DNA of 64,000 nt from contig QWHH01000001.1 of assembly GCA_021404785.1 (NCBI GenBank), forward strand, positions 62,001-126,000. Reading direction: 5' to 3'. Position 1 is the stretch's first letter; each line of letters starts with the position of its first letter. Of the stretch, positions 1 through 8,806 are shown piece after piece. The notes beneath the pieces are model-generated. The model saw only the letters and a list, made by a program, of their open reading frames with translations. It was not told the DNA's origin and did not search any database. A program made the position numbers and the translations under genes. Source of the DNA: Lysobacterales bacterium PRO7. GTDB taxonomy: Bacteria > Pseudomonadota > Gammaproteobacteria > Xanthomonadales > Rhodanobacteraceae.

Positions 1-548
1 CCGACGTGACTGCGTTGTACGAGCGCTTCGCCGAGGAATTGCGCCTGCCGAAAAGCGAATACGCGGCGATGTGCCGGGCGGCCAGCTTCGTCACTTCGGT
101 GGAAGAATCCAAACGCATCAATGCCATGCGCAATCCGATGATCCTCGTCGCCGCCAGCGGCATGGCGACGGGCGGCCGCGTGGTCCATCACCTGAAGGCG
201 CTTGCGCCGGACCCGCGCAACACGATCCTGTTTTCCGGTTACCAGGCGGCCGGCACGCGCGGTGCGGCCATGCTCGGTGGCGCGAAGGAAATCCGCATCC
301 ACGGCCAGGACATTCCGGTGCACGCCGAAGTGGCGGTGTTGTCGACACTGTCCGCGCATGCCGACGCGAACGAAATCGTGCAATGGCTTGGTGGTTTCCG
401 CCACGCACCGCGCACGGCGTTCGTCACGCACGGCGAACCGGTCGCCGCCGACGCCTTGCGCCAGCGCATCGAACGCGGATTGCACTGGACGGTGCAGGTT
501 CCCGAACACCTGCAGGCGTTCGATCTTCCTATCGTGAGCGACAGGTAA
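1..548 (+). CDS. RNA-specific metallo-beta-lactamase hydrolase, C-terminal part (partial)
   Basis: The gene enters from the left edge, so the metal-binding HxHxDH part of the metallo-beta-lactamase fold is not visible. What remains (about 180 residues) is the end of the beta-CASP domain and the RNA-metabolising MBL region. It includes the run LSAHADANEI, matching the conserved His-Asp segment of this family, and a late THGE motif. Family members are zinc-dependent ribonucleases or related hydrolases acting in the cytoplasm. The next gene starts 6 nt downstream, so it is probably co-transcribed with pta and ackA. In other proteobacteria such proteins often sit in low-oxygen acetate or phasin clusters. 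The GTG at 6 is an internal codon, not the start. Confidence 0.85.
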   Translation, partial: DVTALYERFAEELRLPKSEYAAMCRAASFVTSVEESKRINAMRNPMILVAASGMATGGRVVHHLKALAPDPRNTILFSGYQAAGTRGAAMLGGAKEIRIHGQDIPVHAEVAVLSTLSAHADANEIVQWLGGFRHAPRTAFVTHGEPVAADALRQRIERGLHWTVQVPEHLQAFDLPIVSDR

Positions 549-554
549 CGTGCC

Positions 555-1490
555 ATGAACGTGAAGCGCGACAACACTCTGGAACGCTGGCTGCTCGATC
601 TGGTGCGTCCGCTCGGCGCGATCCGTATCGCGGTCGTGCATCCGTGCGACGCAACCAGTCTCGCGGCTGCGCTGGATGCGCGACGCATCGGTGTCATCGA
701 TCCGGTGCTGGTAGCGCCGCGGCAAAAGCTCGAACGCATCGCACGCGAAAACCAGTTGGATCTTTCCGGCATCACGATCGAGGATGCGGCGCACAGCCAC
801 GCTGCGGCGGCGCGCGCAGTCGCGCTCGCGCGCGCGGGCAAGGTCGAAGCGCTGATGAAAGGCAGCCTGCACACCGACGAGCTGATGGGCGCCGTGGTCG
901 CCGCCGATACCGGCCTGCGCACCGCGCGGCGCATCACGCATTGCTTCCTGATGCAGACGCCGGCCTATCCGCGTCCGTTCATCATCACCGATGCGGCGGT
1001 GAACATCGCGCCGACGCTGGAGGAAAAGGCCGACATCGTGCGCAATGCGATCGCGCTGGCAAAGGTCATTGGCGTGGCCACCCCGCGTGTTGCCATCCTC
1101 GCCGCGGTGGAGACGGTCAATCCGCGCATGCCCGCCACGCTCGACGCCGCCGCCCTGTGCAAGATGGCGGATCGCGGCCAGATCGAAGGCGGCGTGGTCG
1201 ATGGTCCACTTGCCTTCGACAATGCGGTCTCGGCCGAGGCCGCGCGCATCAAGGGCATCAAGTCGGACGTTGCCGGCCGCGCCGACGTGCTGGTCGTGCC
1301 GGATCTGGAATCGGGCAATATGCTGGCCAAGCAACTCGAATATCTGGGCGGCGCTTCCATCGCCGGCATTGTCATGGGCGCGCGCGTTCCAATCGTGTTG
1401 ACCAGTCGCGCCGATTCCAGCGAATCGCGCATCGCCGCGTGCGCGCTCGCCGCGCTGGTCGCGCACCGCAACCGGGCCAGTCCGCCGTGA
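555..1490 (+). CDS. pta: Phosphate acetyl/butyryltransferase, short single-domain type
   Basis: The 311-residue protein is one PTA/PTB catalytic domain, converting acyl-CoA plus phosphate to acyl-phosphate plus CoA. It lacks the long N-terminal DRTGG region of E. coli Pta and resembles the PTA half of enoyl-CoA hydratase/PTA fusions. Visible family features are KGSLHTDELM near residue 100 and the C-terminal VPDLESGNMLAKQLEYLGG segment. Its TGA overlaps the GTG start of acetate kinase (1487), so the two are translationally coupled and should act in sequence to make acetate and ATP. Acetyl versus butyryl preference cannot be read from the sequence. A second PTA domain occurs in this window at the end of MaeB. 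Confidence 0.88.
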   Translation: MNVKRDNTLERWLLDLVRPLGAIRIAVVHPCDATSLAAALDARRIGVIDPVLVAPRQKLERIARENQLDLSGITIEDAAHSHAAAARAVALARAGKVEALMKGSLHTDELMGAVVAADTGLRTARRITHCFLMQTPAYPRPFIITDAAVNIAPTLEEKADIVRNAIALAKVIGVATPRVAILAAVETVNPRMPATLDAAALCKMADRGQIEGGVVDGPLAFDNAVSAEAARIKGIKSDVAGRADVLVVPDLESGNMLAKQLEYLGGASIAGIVMGARVPIVLTSRADSSESRIAACALAALVAHRNRASPP

Positions 1491-2653
1491 GCGACGCTAT
1501 TCTGGCGCTGAACTGCGGTTCGTCCAGCATCAAGTTTGCGTTGTTCGATGCCGCCACGCTGCCGCGTGCGCCGGCATGGCGCGGCGCGGCAACGGCCATC
1601 GGCAGCGCGCAAGCGAGCTTCGTGGAAACTGGCGCTGCGCCACAAACGCTGGCGGCGAACGCAGGCGATCCCTACCGCGGCGCGCTCGCGCATATCCGCG
1701 ATCGCGTCCGCGCACGGCTCGGCGACGGCCGCATCAAGGCCGTCGCGCATCGCGTGGTGCACGGTGGCGCCAAGTACTTCGATCCGGTGCGTGTGGATGC
1801 GGGCGTGCTTGCCGACCTGCGCAGCTACATTCCGTTGGCGCCGCTGCACCAGCCGTTTGCGCTCGAGGCGATCGCCGAACTGCTAGCCACGCAACCCGGG
1901 TTGGCGCAGATCGCCTGCTTCGATACCGGCTTCCACCGCAGCATGCCCGCCGTGGAACGGCTGCTGCCGCTGCCGCGCGCGTTGCGCGAACACGGCTTGC
2001 AGCGCTACGGATTTCACGGGCTGTCGTATGAATATCTGGCTTGTGCACTTGGCGAGCGTTACGCGGAACGCGCGCGCGGGCGAACGCTGTGCGCGCACCT
2101 GGGCAGCGGCGCCAGCCTGTGCGCGATGCGTGACCTCGCAAGTGTCTCCACCACGATGGGTTTTTCCGCGCTCGACGGCGTGATGATGAACACGCGCTGC
2201 GGTGCGCTGGATCCGGGCGTGCTGATCCATCTCATGCAGATTCGGAAATTGTCGCTTGATGAAGTCGGGCACCTGCTCTATCACGATTCCGGCTTGCTTG
2301 GCGTATCCGGCATCTCGTCCGATTTGCGTGTTCTGCTCACGCGCGAGCACGAGGCGTCGGCGGCCGAGGCGCTGGCGCTGTACGTGCATCGCATCGTGCG
2401 CGAAACCGGCGCGCTCGTGGCGGTGCTGGGCGGCCTGGACATGCTGGTTTTCAGCGCCGGCATCGGCGAACACAACGCGCCAATCCGCGAACGGGTCTGC
2501 GCCGGCCTGCGCTTCCTCGGCGTCGAACTCGACGCCGTTGCGAATGCGGCGAACGCGCCGGTGATTTCCAGTGCGGCGAGCAAGGTGCTGGTGGCGGTCG
2601 AGCCGACCAACGAGGAATGGATCGCCGCGCGCGCCGCGGCGCGGCTGCTCTAG
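1487..2653 (+). CDS. ackA: Acetate (or propionate) kinase
   Basis: The 388-residue kinase starts at a GTG that overlaps the pta stop codon. It belongs to the ASKHA fold: the N-terminal phosphate-1 motif LALNCGSSSIKFALFD, the FDTGFH segment near residue 145, and the NTRCGALDPG motif near residue 235 are typical of acetate/propionate kinases. It transfers phosphate from acetyl-phosphate to ADP. Together with the preceding gene it forms a substrate-level phosphorylation route from acetyl-CoA. Its TAG (2651-2653) shares the tetranucleotide CTAG with the stop codon of the convergent CBS-BON gene, leaving no intergenic space. Confidence 0.93.
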   Translation: MSDAILALNCGSSSIKFALFDAATLPRAPAWRGAATAIGSAQASFVETGAAPQTLAANAGDPYRGALAHIRDRVRARLGDGRIKAVAHRVVHGGAKYFDPVRVDAGVLADLRSYIPLAPLHQPFALEAIAELLATQPGLAQIACFDTGFHRSMPAVERLLPLPRALREHGLQRYGFHGLSYEYLACALGERYAERARGRTLCAHLGSGASLCAMRDLASVSTTMGFSALDGVMMNTRCGALDPGVLIHLMQIRKLSLDEVGHLLYHDSGLLGVSGISSDLRVLLTREHEASAAEALALYVHRIVRETGALVAVLGGLDMLVFSAGIGEHNAPIRERVCAGLRFLGVELDAVANAANAPVISSAASKVLVAVEPTNEEWIAARAAARLL

Positions 2654-3363
2654 GCGTCGTTTCCCGAGCGCACGATCGCACCCGTCATCGGCTCGATCGT
2701 GGACAGTCGGTCGCGTACCCGGCCGGCGCCGACGATGTTTTCCGCGAGTACGCGCAGTGCATCGCGCACGCGGTCGTCGACCAGCACGCCGTTCATGGTC
2801 GCCACGCCGCCGTCGACGCTCACATGCACGAGCGCGCTCGGCCCCCAGGCCTGGCGATCGATTTCGGCGGCGATGCGATCGCGCAATGCGGCGTCGGAAA
2901 CGGGCGCGTTCGCCGCTTGCGATGCTCCTGCCAGGAACGCACGCATCAGGTCGGCGCGGCTGATGATGCCGACGAGGCGGTCGCCCTTGATCACCGGCAG
3001 ACGTTTGATCTGGTGCTTCTCCATCATCTGCACTGCGTCGGCCAGCGCCATGCCCGGCGTCGCGGTGTGCAAATCCGTGGTCATGATCTCACCCACGCTC
3101 AGCGCATGCGCACCGGTGTATTCGTCGGCGAGCCGGCCGGGACTGGTCAGCAATTCGATCCAGCGCGGGCGGCGTTTTTCGGTGCCGAGTTCGCCACGGC
3201 GCAGGAAGTCGCCTTCGCTGACGATGCCGGCGAGCTTGCCATGGGCATCGGTTACAGGCAGTCCGCTGACGCGGCGTTCCAGCATCAGCCGCATCGCCGC
3301 GGCCACGCTGGTTTCGGCACGCACGGCGACCGGGTCGATGGTCATCACATCGCTGACTTTCAT
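2650..3363 (-). CDS. CBS-pair and BON domain protein
   Basis: The 237-residue soluble protein has two CBS motifs in the first 150 residues (KVSDVMTIDPVAV and VGEIMTTDLHTATPG) and a BON-like domain at the C-terminus (VHVSVDGGVATMNGVLVDD). CBS pairs bind adenosyl ligands such as AMP or ATP, and BON domains bind phospholipid or protein surfaces. The combination is typical of stress-response regulators of unknown target. The start is set at the ATG preceded by a good GAGGA Shine-Dalgarno. Earlier in-frame codons belong to the upstream GNAT region. It lies 7 nt after the GNAT gene, which suggests an operon. No enzyme activity is implied. Confidence 0.85.
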   Translation of the reverse strand: MKVSDVMTIDPVAVRAETSVAAAMRLMLERRVSGLPVTDAHGKLAGIVSEGDFLRRGELGTEKRRPRWIELLTSPGRLADEYTGAHALSVGEIMTTDLHTATPGMALADAVQMMEKHQIKRLPVIKGDRLVGIISRADLMRAFLAGASQAANAPVSDAALRDRIAAEIDRQAWGPSALVHVSVDGGVATMNGVLVDDRVRDALRVLAENIVGAGRVRDRLSTIEPMTGAIVRSGNDA

Positions 3364-3370
3364 GGCGTCC

Positions 3371-3967
3371 TCACACGGTGGCGGTCGTAAGGTCCAGGGT
3401 ATGCAGCACCTGTGCCGCATTTTCCGGATCGCGGCGGCGAGCGAAGCCCAGGTGGGCGGCAAGATCGCGCATGGCGGGATTTTCCGCCGCATCCACCGAA
3501 TACATGGTCTGGATGCCGCGTCCGCGCGCGACCTCGATCAGGTGCTGCATCAGCACGGTGGCGAGTCCGCGATTGCGCCAGTCTTCGCTCACCGTCACCG
3601 CGCATTCGCAGCGACGGCCATCGGGCTGCGCGCTGAAACGCGCGACGCCGATTTCGCGCTTGCTGGCGCCCTCGGCGATCAAGGCGACGAACGCGACATC
3701 GTGCCGGGGATCCGGATTCGTCAGTTGCGCGAGCAGGGCCGGACTCGGCGTTCCGACCTGACCGAGAAAGCGCAGCCGCCGCGACTCGGGCGAAAGCGCC
3801 TCGATGAAACGTCGCTCCAGTTCGACATCCGACGCATGGATCGGACGGATCAGCACGCGAGTGCCGTCGCGCAATTTTTCGTGCCATTGCGGTTCGGGTG
3901 AAGTGGCGTCACGCGTCGCCTGGCGATGGGACGTGGCAACGGCGGGTCTCGACGAAGACGTAGTCAT
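3371..3967 (-). CDS. GNAT-family N-acetyltransferase
   Basis: The 198-residue protein carries the GNAT acetyl-CoA motif A (VSEDWRNRGLATVLMQHLIEVARGRG, given here in two parts: EDWRNRGLATVL then MQHLIEVARGRG) around residues 130-155, and a C-terminal HLGFARRRDPEN segment. It resembles the acetyltransferase domains fused to acyl-CoA synthetases (Pat type), which acetylate lysines of metabolic enzymes, but the substrate is unknown. The start at 3967 is chosen because GGAGA stands 6 nt upstream. A longer frame begins at 4012. Its placement with pta-ackA and the CBS protein suggests a link to acetyl-CoA or acetyl-phosphate status, but this is inference. Confidence 0.85.
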   Translation of the reverse strand: MTTSSSRPAVATSHRQATRDATSPEPQWHEKLRDGTRVLIRPIHASDVELERRFIEALSPESRRLRFLGQVGTPSPALLAQLTNPDPRHDVAFVALIAEGASKREIGVARFSAQPDGRRCECAVTVSEDWRNRGLATVLMQHLIEVARGRGIQTMYSVDAAENPAMRDLAAHLGFARRRDPENAAQVLHTLDLTTATV

Positions 3968-4075
3968 GGGACTTCTCCGCAGCGGAAGTAGCCAGTTTGC
4001 AACGCCATTCATTCAGTCGCATTGACATGCGTCAGGCGCGCGAGTGGGGATTGGCAAAATATGTGCGGCGGTCGC

Positions 4076-4924
4076 ATGATTGATCGCATGCCAGCCGCCA
4101 GGAATCTTCATCTCGGACACGCCGACGAAGCGTATCCCGACGCGTATTTCGTGCGCCGCGATGCATCGCGTTTCCTCTCGACCCTGCATGCGCAGGGGGC
4201 GTGGCAACCCGGTGAACAGCACCTGGGCCCGGCGTCCGGTCTGGTTTTGGCGGAAGTGGAACGTCGCCTGCCGAGTGACAAACTGGTGTCGCGCGCATCA
4301 TTCGACGTGCTGGGCGTCATCGAATCGGGCGAGTTCACGATCGACGTGCACATGCTGCGACCCGGCCGTTCCATCGAACTGATCGAAGCCAGCATGCGGC
4401 ATGGCGAGCGCACCAGCATCCGCGCGCGCATCTGGCGCCTGGCCGCCACCGACACGTCCAGCGTGCAGGGCAACGATTGGGCGCCGTTGCCGGCGCCCGA
4501 TGCGCTGCCCGCATTCGCGATGTCCTCGCTTTGGAATGGCGGTTACGTCAAATCACTGGAGGTGCGGCGGGATGCCGGCACACGGCCGGGCAGGGGACGC
4601 AGCTGGATTCGCACGCGCCTGCCACTCGTGGATGGGGAACCCGATCCGCCGGTCGCCGGATTCGCGAAACTGATCGATACCGCGAACGGATTGGCCGTGC
4701 GCGAAAGCCCCGACCGCGTGTTCTATGCCAATGTCGATCTGACCGTGCACTTCATTCGCCAGCCCACGGCCGGATGGGTCGGTTTCGATACGCGCGTCAA
4801 TTTCGGGCCGACGGGGCTGGGCGAAACTTTTTCCGTACTCAGCGACGCGCACGGGCCGGTCGGCACGGCCGCGCAGAGCCTTACCGTGCGCCTGGGACAC
4901 GAATTGCCAAGCCGTGATCGATGA
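4076..4924 (+). CDS. Acyl-CoA thioesterase family protein (double hot-dog)
   Basis: The product of about 280 residues resembles TesB-like acyl-CoA thioesterases with two hot-dog halves. The first half has VSRASFDVLGVIESGEF and IDVHMLRPGRSIELIEA, and the second has VDLTVHFIRQPTAGWVGFDT. It would hydrolyse acyl-CoA to free acid and CoA. The start is uncertain. ATG 4076 is used here, but ATG 4088 has a CATGAT hexamer 7 nt before it (leaderless pattern), and a TTG at 4022 and an ATG at 4061 are also in frame. No clear Shine-Dalgarno is seen. It is divergent from the GNAT gene and convergent with the protease at 4960. Confidence 0.75.
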   Translation: MIDRMPAARNLHLGHADEAYPDAYFVRRDASRFLSTLHAQGAWQPGEQHLGPASGLVLAEVERRLPSDKLVSRASFDVLGVIESGEFTIDVHMLRPGRSIELIEASMRHGERTSIRARIWRLAATDTSSVQGNDWAPLPAPDALPAFAMSSLWNGGYVKSLEVRRDAGTRPGRGRSWIRTRLPLVDGEPDPPVAGFAKLIDTANGLAVRESPDRVFYANVDLTVHFIRQPTAGWVGFDTRVNFGPTGLGETFSVLSDAHGPVGTAAQSLTVRLGHELPSRDR

Positions 4925-4959
4925 TGCCGGTTAGCCTGATGCGCAGCTCGGCGCAGACA

Positions 4960-7464
4960 TCAACGATCGCCGGGTAGGGCGAGCCAATCGGCCGCTTCCC
5001 CAATCGGAGCGCCGGGTGGAATCTCGACGCGACGTGAGTGACTGGCGATGAGCTTTTCGAGTTCGCGCGGATCGAGCAACTGGCGCGACAGGCTCGCGCC
5101 CCAGGCGCGGTCCGCCGCATCGCCGTTGCGCTTGGCGAGCGCGAGCGCGATGTCGTGCAGGCGTTGATCCAGTATCGCGGCAACGCCCGGCGTGGTTTTC
5201 GGATTGTGCGCGGTCTGCGCCATCGTCAGCAGCGTGCGCCAGGCGACGCGGCGCGCGAGCGCGTCGGTCTTGTCCGGCAGCGTCGCGGCCAGCAGGCGAT
5301 CCAATACTTCATCCACGCCAAGTGCATTCGCGTCGCCGGCATGCTGGGCCTGCAGGCGCGCGAGCCGGGTCGGGGCGAGCAAGGTGTCCAGCGTCAACTC
5401 GGCGGCGCTGTCGGCCGCGACCAGCGGATCGAACGGCGTGCCGGCGGAATCGGTGAACAACTCGATGCTGTATTGACGATTGTCGCTGCCGTTGCGCGCG
5501 GCAGACAGCAGCGGCACCAGCCGTGGCGGCACGCGCAAGACATCCGGCGCAAGTGTCGCCAGCACGGCATCGAGCGCTGCGCGCTGCGCGGCAGGCGCTG
5601 CGGGTTCGGCTGCCTCGTGGCCGCTGCCGTTGACCGCGTATTGCGTGTACACACCGCCGATCACTTTTGCCGCGGCAACCATCTGATAGCGATGCAGCAG
5701 CCACACCGGCACGAAGCGCCGGCGCAGGTTCGCGACCGGTTCGCCTGCGGCGAGCGCGTTCAGACCGAACCGAGCGATCGCGACGCGGCGGATTTTCATC
5801 AGGCGATCGAGTTCTGCGGTCGGATCGACGCCGTCGTCCCACAGCGATGCCCACGGCTGCGCGGTGTCGTCCGCGCGCGCATCGGGGTCCTGCACATAGC
5901 GCAGGCCGGATGCCATGATCTTCGTGGCTTGCGCATTGGCGGCGGCGTCCGCATCCTGTCCTGGCGGTGGCTCGCCGTAAAGCCACGAGACGGTCGCCAT
6001 GTCCCACGCGCCGACGCCCTTGCCATACGCATCGCCCAGGTCGAGTCTGCCGTCGACCAGTCCAATGCGCGGGGGCGGGTAATCCATCACCGATGCGCGA
6101 TCCTGCGTGCTCGCCGCGAAGTTGTGCGCGAAGCCGAGCGTGTGCCCGACCTCGTGTGCGCCGAGCTGGCGAATGCGCGCGAGCGCGGCCTGCACCGGAT
6201 CATCCGCGCCGCCCGTGCCGAGCTTGTCGGCGCCGACCAAGCCTTCGAATATCTGGATGTCCTGGCGCGCGCGCAAGGACCCGATCACGACCATGCCCTT
6301 GACGACTTCGCCGCTACGTGGATCGACGATCTCCTGGCCATACGACCAGCCGCGCGTGGCGCGATCAACCCAGTTGACGACGTTGTAGCGCGCGTCCATC
6401 GGGTCGATGTCCTTCGGCAACACTTTGACGTCGAACGCGTCGATGTAGCCGGCCGCATCGAAGGCCTGCTTCCACCAGCCGATGCCCTCGATCAGCGCGC
6501 TGCGGATCGGTTCGGGCGCGCGCCAGTCGACGTAGTACACGATCGGCTTGCGCACGCGCGAGCGCGGCGCGGCGGGATCGGTCTTTCCCAGGCGAAAACG
6601 ATTCGCGAAATCGCGCACAACGTCCTGCCCTAGCGGCTCGCCGAAATCCACGGCCTGCGTGGAAAATCCGCCGACGCGCGGGTCGAAACGGCGCGGCTCG
6701 AAGCCGGGCGGTGGCAGCGCAACCAAGCTGTGGTGCACGGTGAAGCTGACCTGTTGCGGCGCAGGCGCGATGTTCGCGACTTCTGCGCCCGGCGTCTTCG
6801 AGGTGTAGGTCTGCACCGCATCGATTTCGAGATTGTCCGGAAACAATTTCACCGATGCCGGATCGGCGGCACTCAACTTCGCGTCGAGCGCGAAACCCTT
6901 GCCGGCGCCCTGGCCACCGCCGACGCCGAAGGTATCCGTGCTTTGATCGAGCGAATCGACGATGCCGATCGTGTCGGTGGTCAGGAAGCCGGAAATATCG
7001 ACGACCATGCGGCCATCGGGCAGGGTCGTGGCGATGTCGCCCATCCACACGATCGACGTCGCAAAGTCCGGGCTCGCCGCGCCGCCGGTTTGCGCGCCGC
7101 GAAAGCGCGGGTTCTCGAACACGGTGGCGATTTTCTTGCCGTAGCGGCGAAACGCGATGAGCTGGGTCTGGCCGACGCGGCCGCGGTCGAGGAAGGTCGG
7201 CGCCGAACCCAGTCCGGTACGCAACGAAGCGGTGTAGAGCAGGCGCACACTCACGCCATCGGCGGATGGCGCTGGCAACGTTACCAGGATGCGGCCATCG
7301 CGGCGATCTACATGCACCGGCAGCAGGCCGCTCAGCGCGACGCTGCCATCGAAAACCTTGTCGGATGTGGCCGCGCGTTGATTTGCCGGCGCGGCTTGCG
7401 CGGCGGAAACGGCGACGAACAGCAGCATCGCGGACGCAAGCGCCCGGCGCAGGAAACCCCTCAT
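4960..7464 (-). CDS. Secreted zinc-dependent metalloprotease (DUF5117/DUF4953 type)
   Basis: The 834-residue protein begins with a Sec signal peptide (MRGFLRRALASAMLLFVAVSAAQA, shown here only as its hydrophobic stretch SAMLLFVAVSAAQA). It has the metzincin-like zinc motif HEVGHTLGFAHNF at about residue 437, followed by DRASVMDYPPPRIGL. The N-terminal 300 residues match the DUF5117 part and the rest the DUF4953 part of this large periplasmic or outer-surface protease family of Xanthomonadales and Bacteroidetes. The target is unknown. A GGGAG Shine-Dalgarno stands 9 nt before the ATG. The gene is monocistronic or leads no visible operon, and it is convergent with the thioesterase gene. Confidence 0.9.
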   Translation of the reverse strand: MRGFLRRALASAMLLFVAVSAAQAAPANQRAATSDKVFDGSVALSGLLPVHVDRRDGRILVTLPAPSADGVSVRLLYTASLRTGLGSAPTFLDRGRVGQTQLIAFRRYGKKIATVFENPRFRGAQTGGAASPDFATSIVWMGDIATTLPDGRMVVDISGFLTTDTIGIVDSLDQSTDTFGVGGGQGAGKGFALDAKLSAADPASVKLFPDNLEIDAVQTYTSKTPGAEVANIAPAPQQVSFTVHHSLVALPPPGFEPRRFDPRVGGFSTQAVDFGEPLGQDVVRDFANRFRLGKTDPAAPRSRVRKPIVYYVDWRAPEPIRSALIEGIGWWKQAFDAAGYIDAFDVKVLPKDIDPMDARYNVVNWVDRATRGWSYGQEIVDPRSGEVVKGMVVIGSLRARQDIQIFEGLVGADKLGTGGADDPVQAALARIRQLGAHEVGHTLGFAHNFAASTQDRASVMDYPPPRIGLVDGRLDLGDAYGKGVGAWDMATVSWLYGEPPPGQDADAAANAQATKIMASGLRYVQDPDARADDTAQPWASLWDDGVDPTAELDRLMKIRRVAIARFGLNALAAGEPVANLRRRFVPVWLLHRYQMVAAAKVIGGVYTQYAVNGSGHEAAEPAAPAAQRAALDAVLATLAPDVLRVPPRLVPLLSAARNGSDNRQYSIELFTDSAGTPFDPLVAADSAAELTLDTLLAPTRLARLQAQHAGDANALGVDEVLDRLLAATLPDKTDALARRVAWRTLLTMAQTAHNPKTTPGVAAILDQRLHDIALALAKRNGDAADRAWGASLSRQLLDPRELEKLIASHSRRVEIPPGAPIGEAADWLALPGDR

Positions 7465-7514
7465 GATGTCGACTCCCTATCCAGAGCGTACCGCGCCGCA
7501 ACGGCGCGGGCGCT

Positions 7515-8108
7515 TCAGATTAGCGCATCCGGACGCCGCGCGCCTGCATAGCGGCGTTCCCAGTAACGCTCGCTCAGGCGATCCACGCGCACGCGTTCGC
7601 CGGTGGTGGGCGAGTGGATGAAACGGCCTGCGCCGAGATAGATGCCGACATGCGAGATGCGCTTGCCGCGGGTGCGGAAGAACACCAGGTCCCCGGCCTG
7701 CAAGTCGTCGCGCGCAATCTTCGTGCTGTCGGCGTCGGCGTACTGCGCCGCCGAATTTTCCGGCAACTCCACGCCCAGCACCTGTGCGAACACGTAATGC
7801 ACGAAGCCCGAGCAATCGAAACCGCTGTGCGGGCTGCGGCCGCCGCGACGGTAGCGGATGTCGCGCAAGGTCATCGCGAAATCGACCAGCAGGCGGCGCG
7901 GATCGGCGTCCGCAGCCGGTGCGGGTTCCGCGTCGCGCGTCGGCGCGCGACTGGCGTCAAGCGCCTGCAATTCGTCCAGCACGGACGGCGCCAGCAGCAT
8001 CTGCAAGGCCTGCGCCGAACACGCCTCCTGTGGCGACGGCAACGCCGCAACCGCGTTAACGGAAAACGCAGTCAACGCGATCAGCAATGTACAAGCCAGT
8101 CGGCGCAT
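7515..8108 (-). CDS. NlpC/P60 (C40) cell-wall hydrolase, exported
   Basis: The 197-residue protein has an N-terminal signal peptide (about 22 residues). Its C-terminal NlpC/P60 domain has the catalytic cysteine in SGFDCSGFVHYVFAQ (Cys99) and the histidine in SHVGIYLGAGRFIHS (about residue 157). These enzymes cut peptide stems of peptidoglycan in the periplasm. The N-terminal part is Ala- and Pro-rich and carries no recognisable binding domain. It lies between two oppositely transcribed neighbours, so it is probably a single-gene unit. Confidence 0.88.
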   Translation of the reverse strand: MRRLACTLLIALTAFSVNAVAALPSPQEACSAQALQMLLAPSVLDELQALDASRAPTRDAEPAPAADADPRRLLVDFAMTLRDIRYRRGGRSPHSGFDCSGFVHYVFAQVLGVELPENSAAQYADADSTKIARDDLQAGDLVFFRTRGKRISHVGIYLGAGRFIHSPTTGERVRVDRLSERYWERRYAGARRPDALI

Positions 8109-8224
8109 GCGAACGGAATCCGGAAAAGTCCGCCCCCCGGCAGACAGCGAAGCGGCGACGTTATCAGGGCATTCGTTGGATTCCCGTTAACACGTAGAAT
8201 CGGCCCGTACGATCAGGAGAACCC

Positions 8225-8803
8225 ATGAGAATTTGCGTTTATTGCGCTTCGAGTCAAATGTGCGACGCGGCGTATCACGCCGCGGCCACGCGCCTGGGCG
8301 AGTTGCTTGCCGAAGCCGGCCACTGCATCGTCTACGGCGGCGGCGCGGTCGGGCTGATGGGATCGCTTGCGAACGGCGCGTTGGCGCGCGGCGGCAAGGT
8401 GATCGGCATCATTCCGCGCTTCATGACCGACGTGGAATGGCAGCACCCCGGCATCGAAAACCTCGAAGTGGTCGAGGACATGCGCGAGCGCAAGCATCGC
8501 CTGCTCACGGGCTCGGATGCCGTGGTCGCGCTGCCCGGCGGCTGCGGCACGCTGGAGGAATTGTTCGAGGCGGTCACCCTCAAGCGCCTGGGCCTGTACT
8601 TCAATCCGATCGTGCTGCTCAACACGAAGAATTTCTACGCGCCGCTGCAAACCTTCATGCAGCAGGTGATCGGCGAGCGCTTCATGAATCCCGAGCACGC
8701 GGCGATGTGGTCGCTGGTGGATGCGCCCGAGCAGGTGTTGCCAAGAATCATGACCACTGAAAAATGGCGCGAAGACGCGCGCGATTACGCGGTGGTGCGC
8801 TGA
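8225..8803 (+). CDS. LOG-family (TIGR00730) nucleoside monophosphate phosphoribohydrolase
   Basis: The 192-residue Rossmann-fold protein has the LOG signature PGGCGTLEE at residues 104-112 and an MRERK run before it (about 86-90). Plant and bacterial LOG proteins cleave the N-glycosidic bond of cytokinin riboside monophosphates or AMP. The physiological role in free-living bacteria is unclear, and no cytokinin-synthesis gene (such as a tRNA-like isopentenyltransferase) is next to it. The ATG is preceded by AGGAGA, and a TAGAAT hexamer lies at 8195-8200. Confidence 0.9.
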   Translation: MRICVYCASSQMCDAAYHAAATRLGELLAEAGHCIVYGGGAVGLMGSLANGALARGGKVIGIIPRFMTDVEWQHPGIENLEVVEDMRERKHRLLTGSDAVVALPGGCGTLEELFEAVTLKRLGLYFNPIVLLNTKNFYAPLQTFMQQVIGERFMNPEHAAMWSLVDAPEQVLPRIMTTEKWREDARDYAVVR

Positions 8804-8806
8804 CGA

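Noticed and set aside
71..1486. Long plus-strand frame in front of acetate kinase, joined to its frame
   Set aside because: It runs through the MBL and pta genes in another frame with Arg- and His-rich nonsense sequence. The real kinase starts at the GTG 1487.
5038..6633. A 531-codon plus-strand frame within the zinc protease gene
   Set aside because: It is antisense to a complete secreted protease with signal peptide and zinc motif, and its translation is a high-GC shadow with no recognisable domain.
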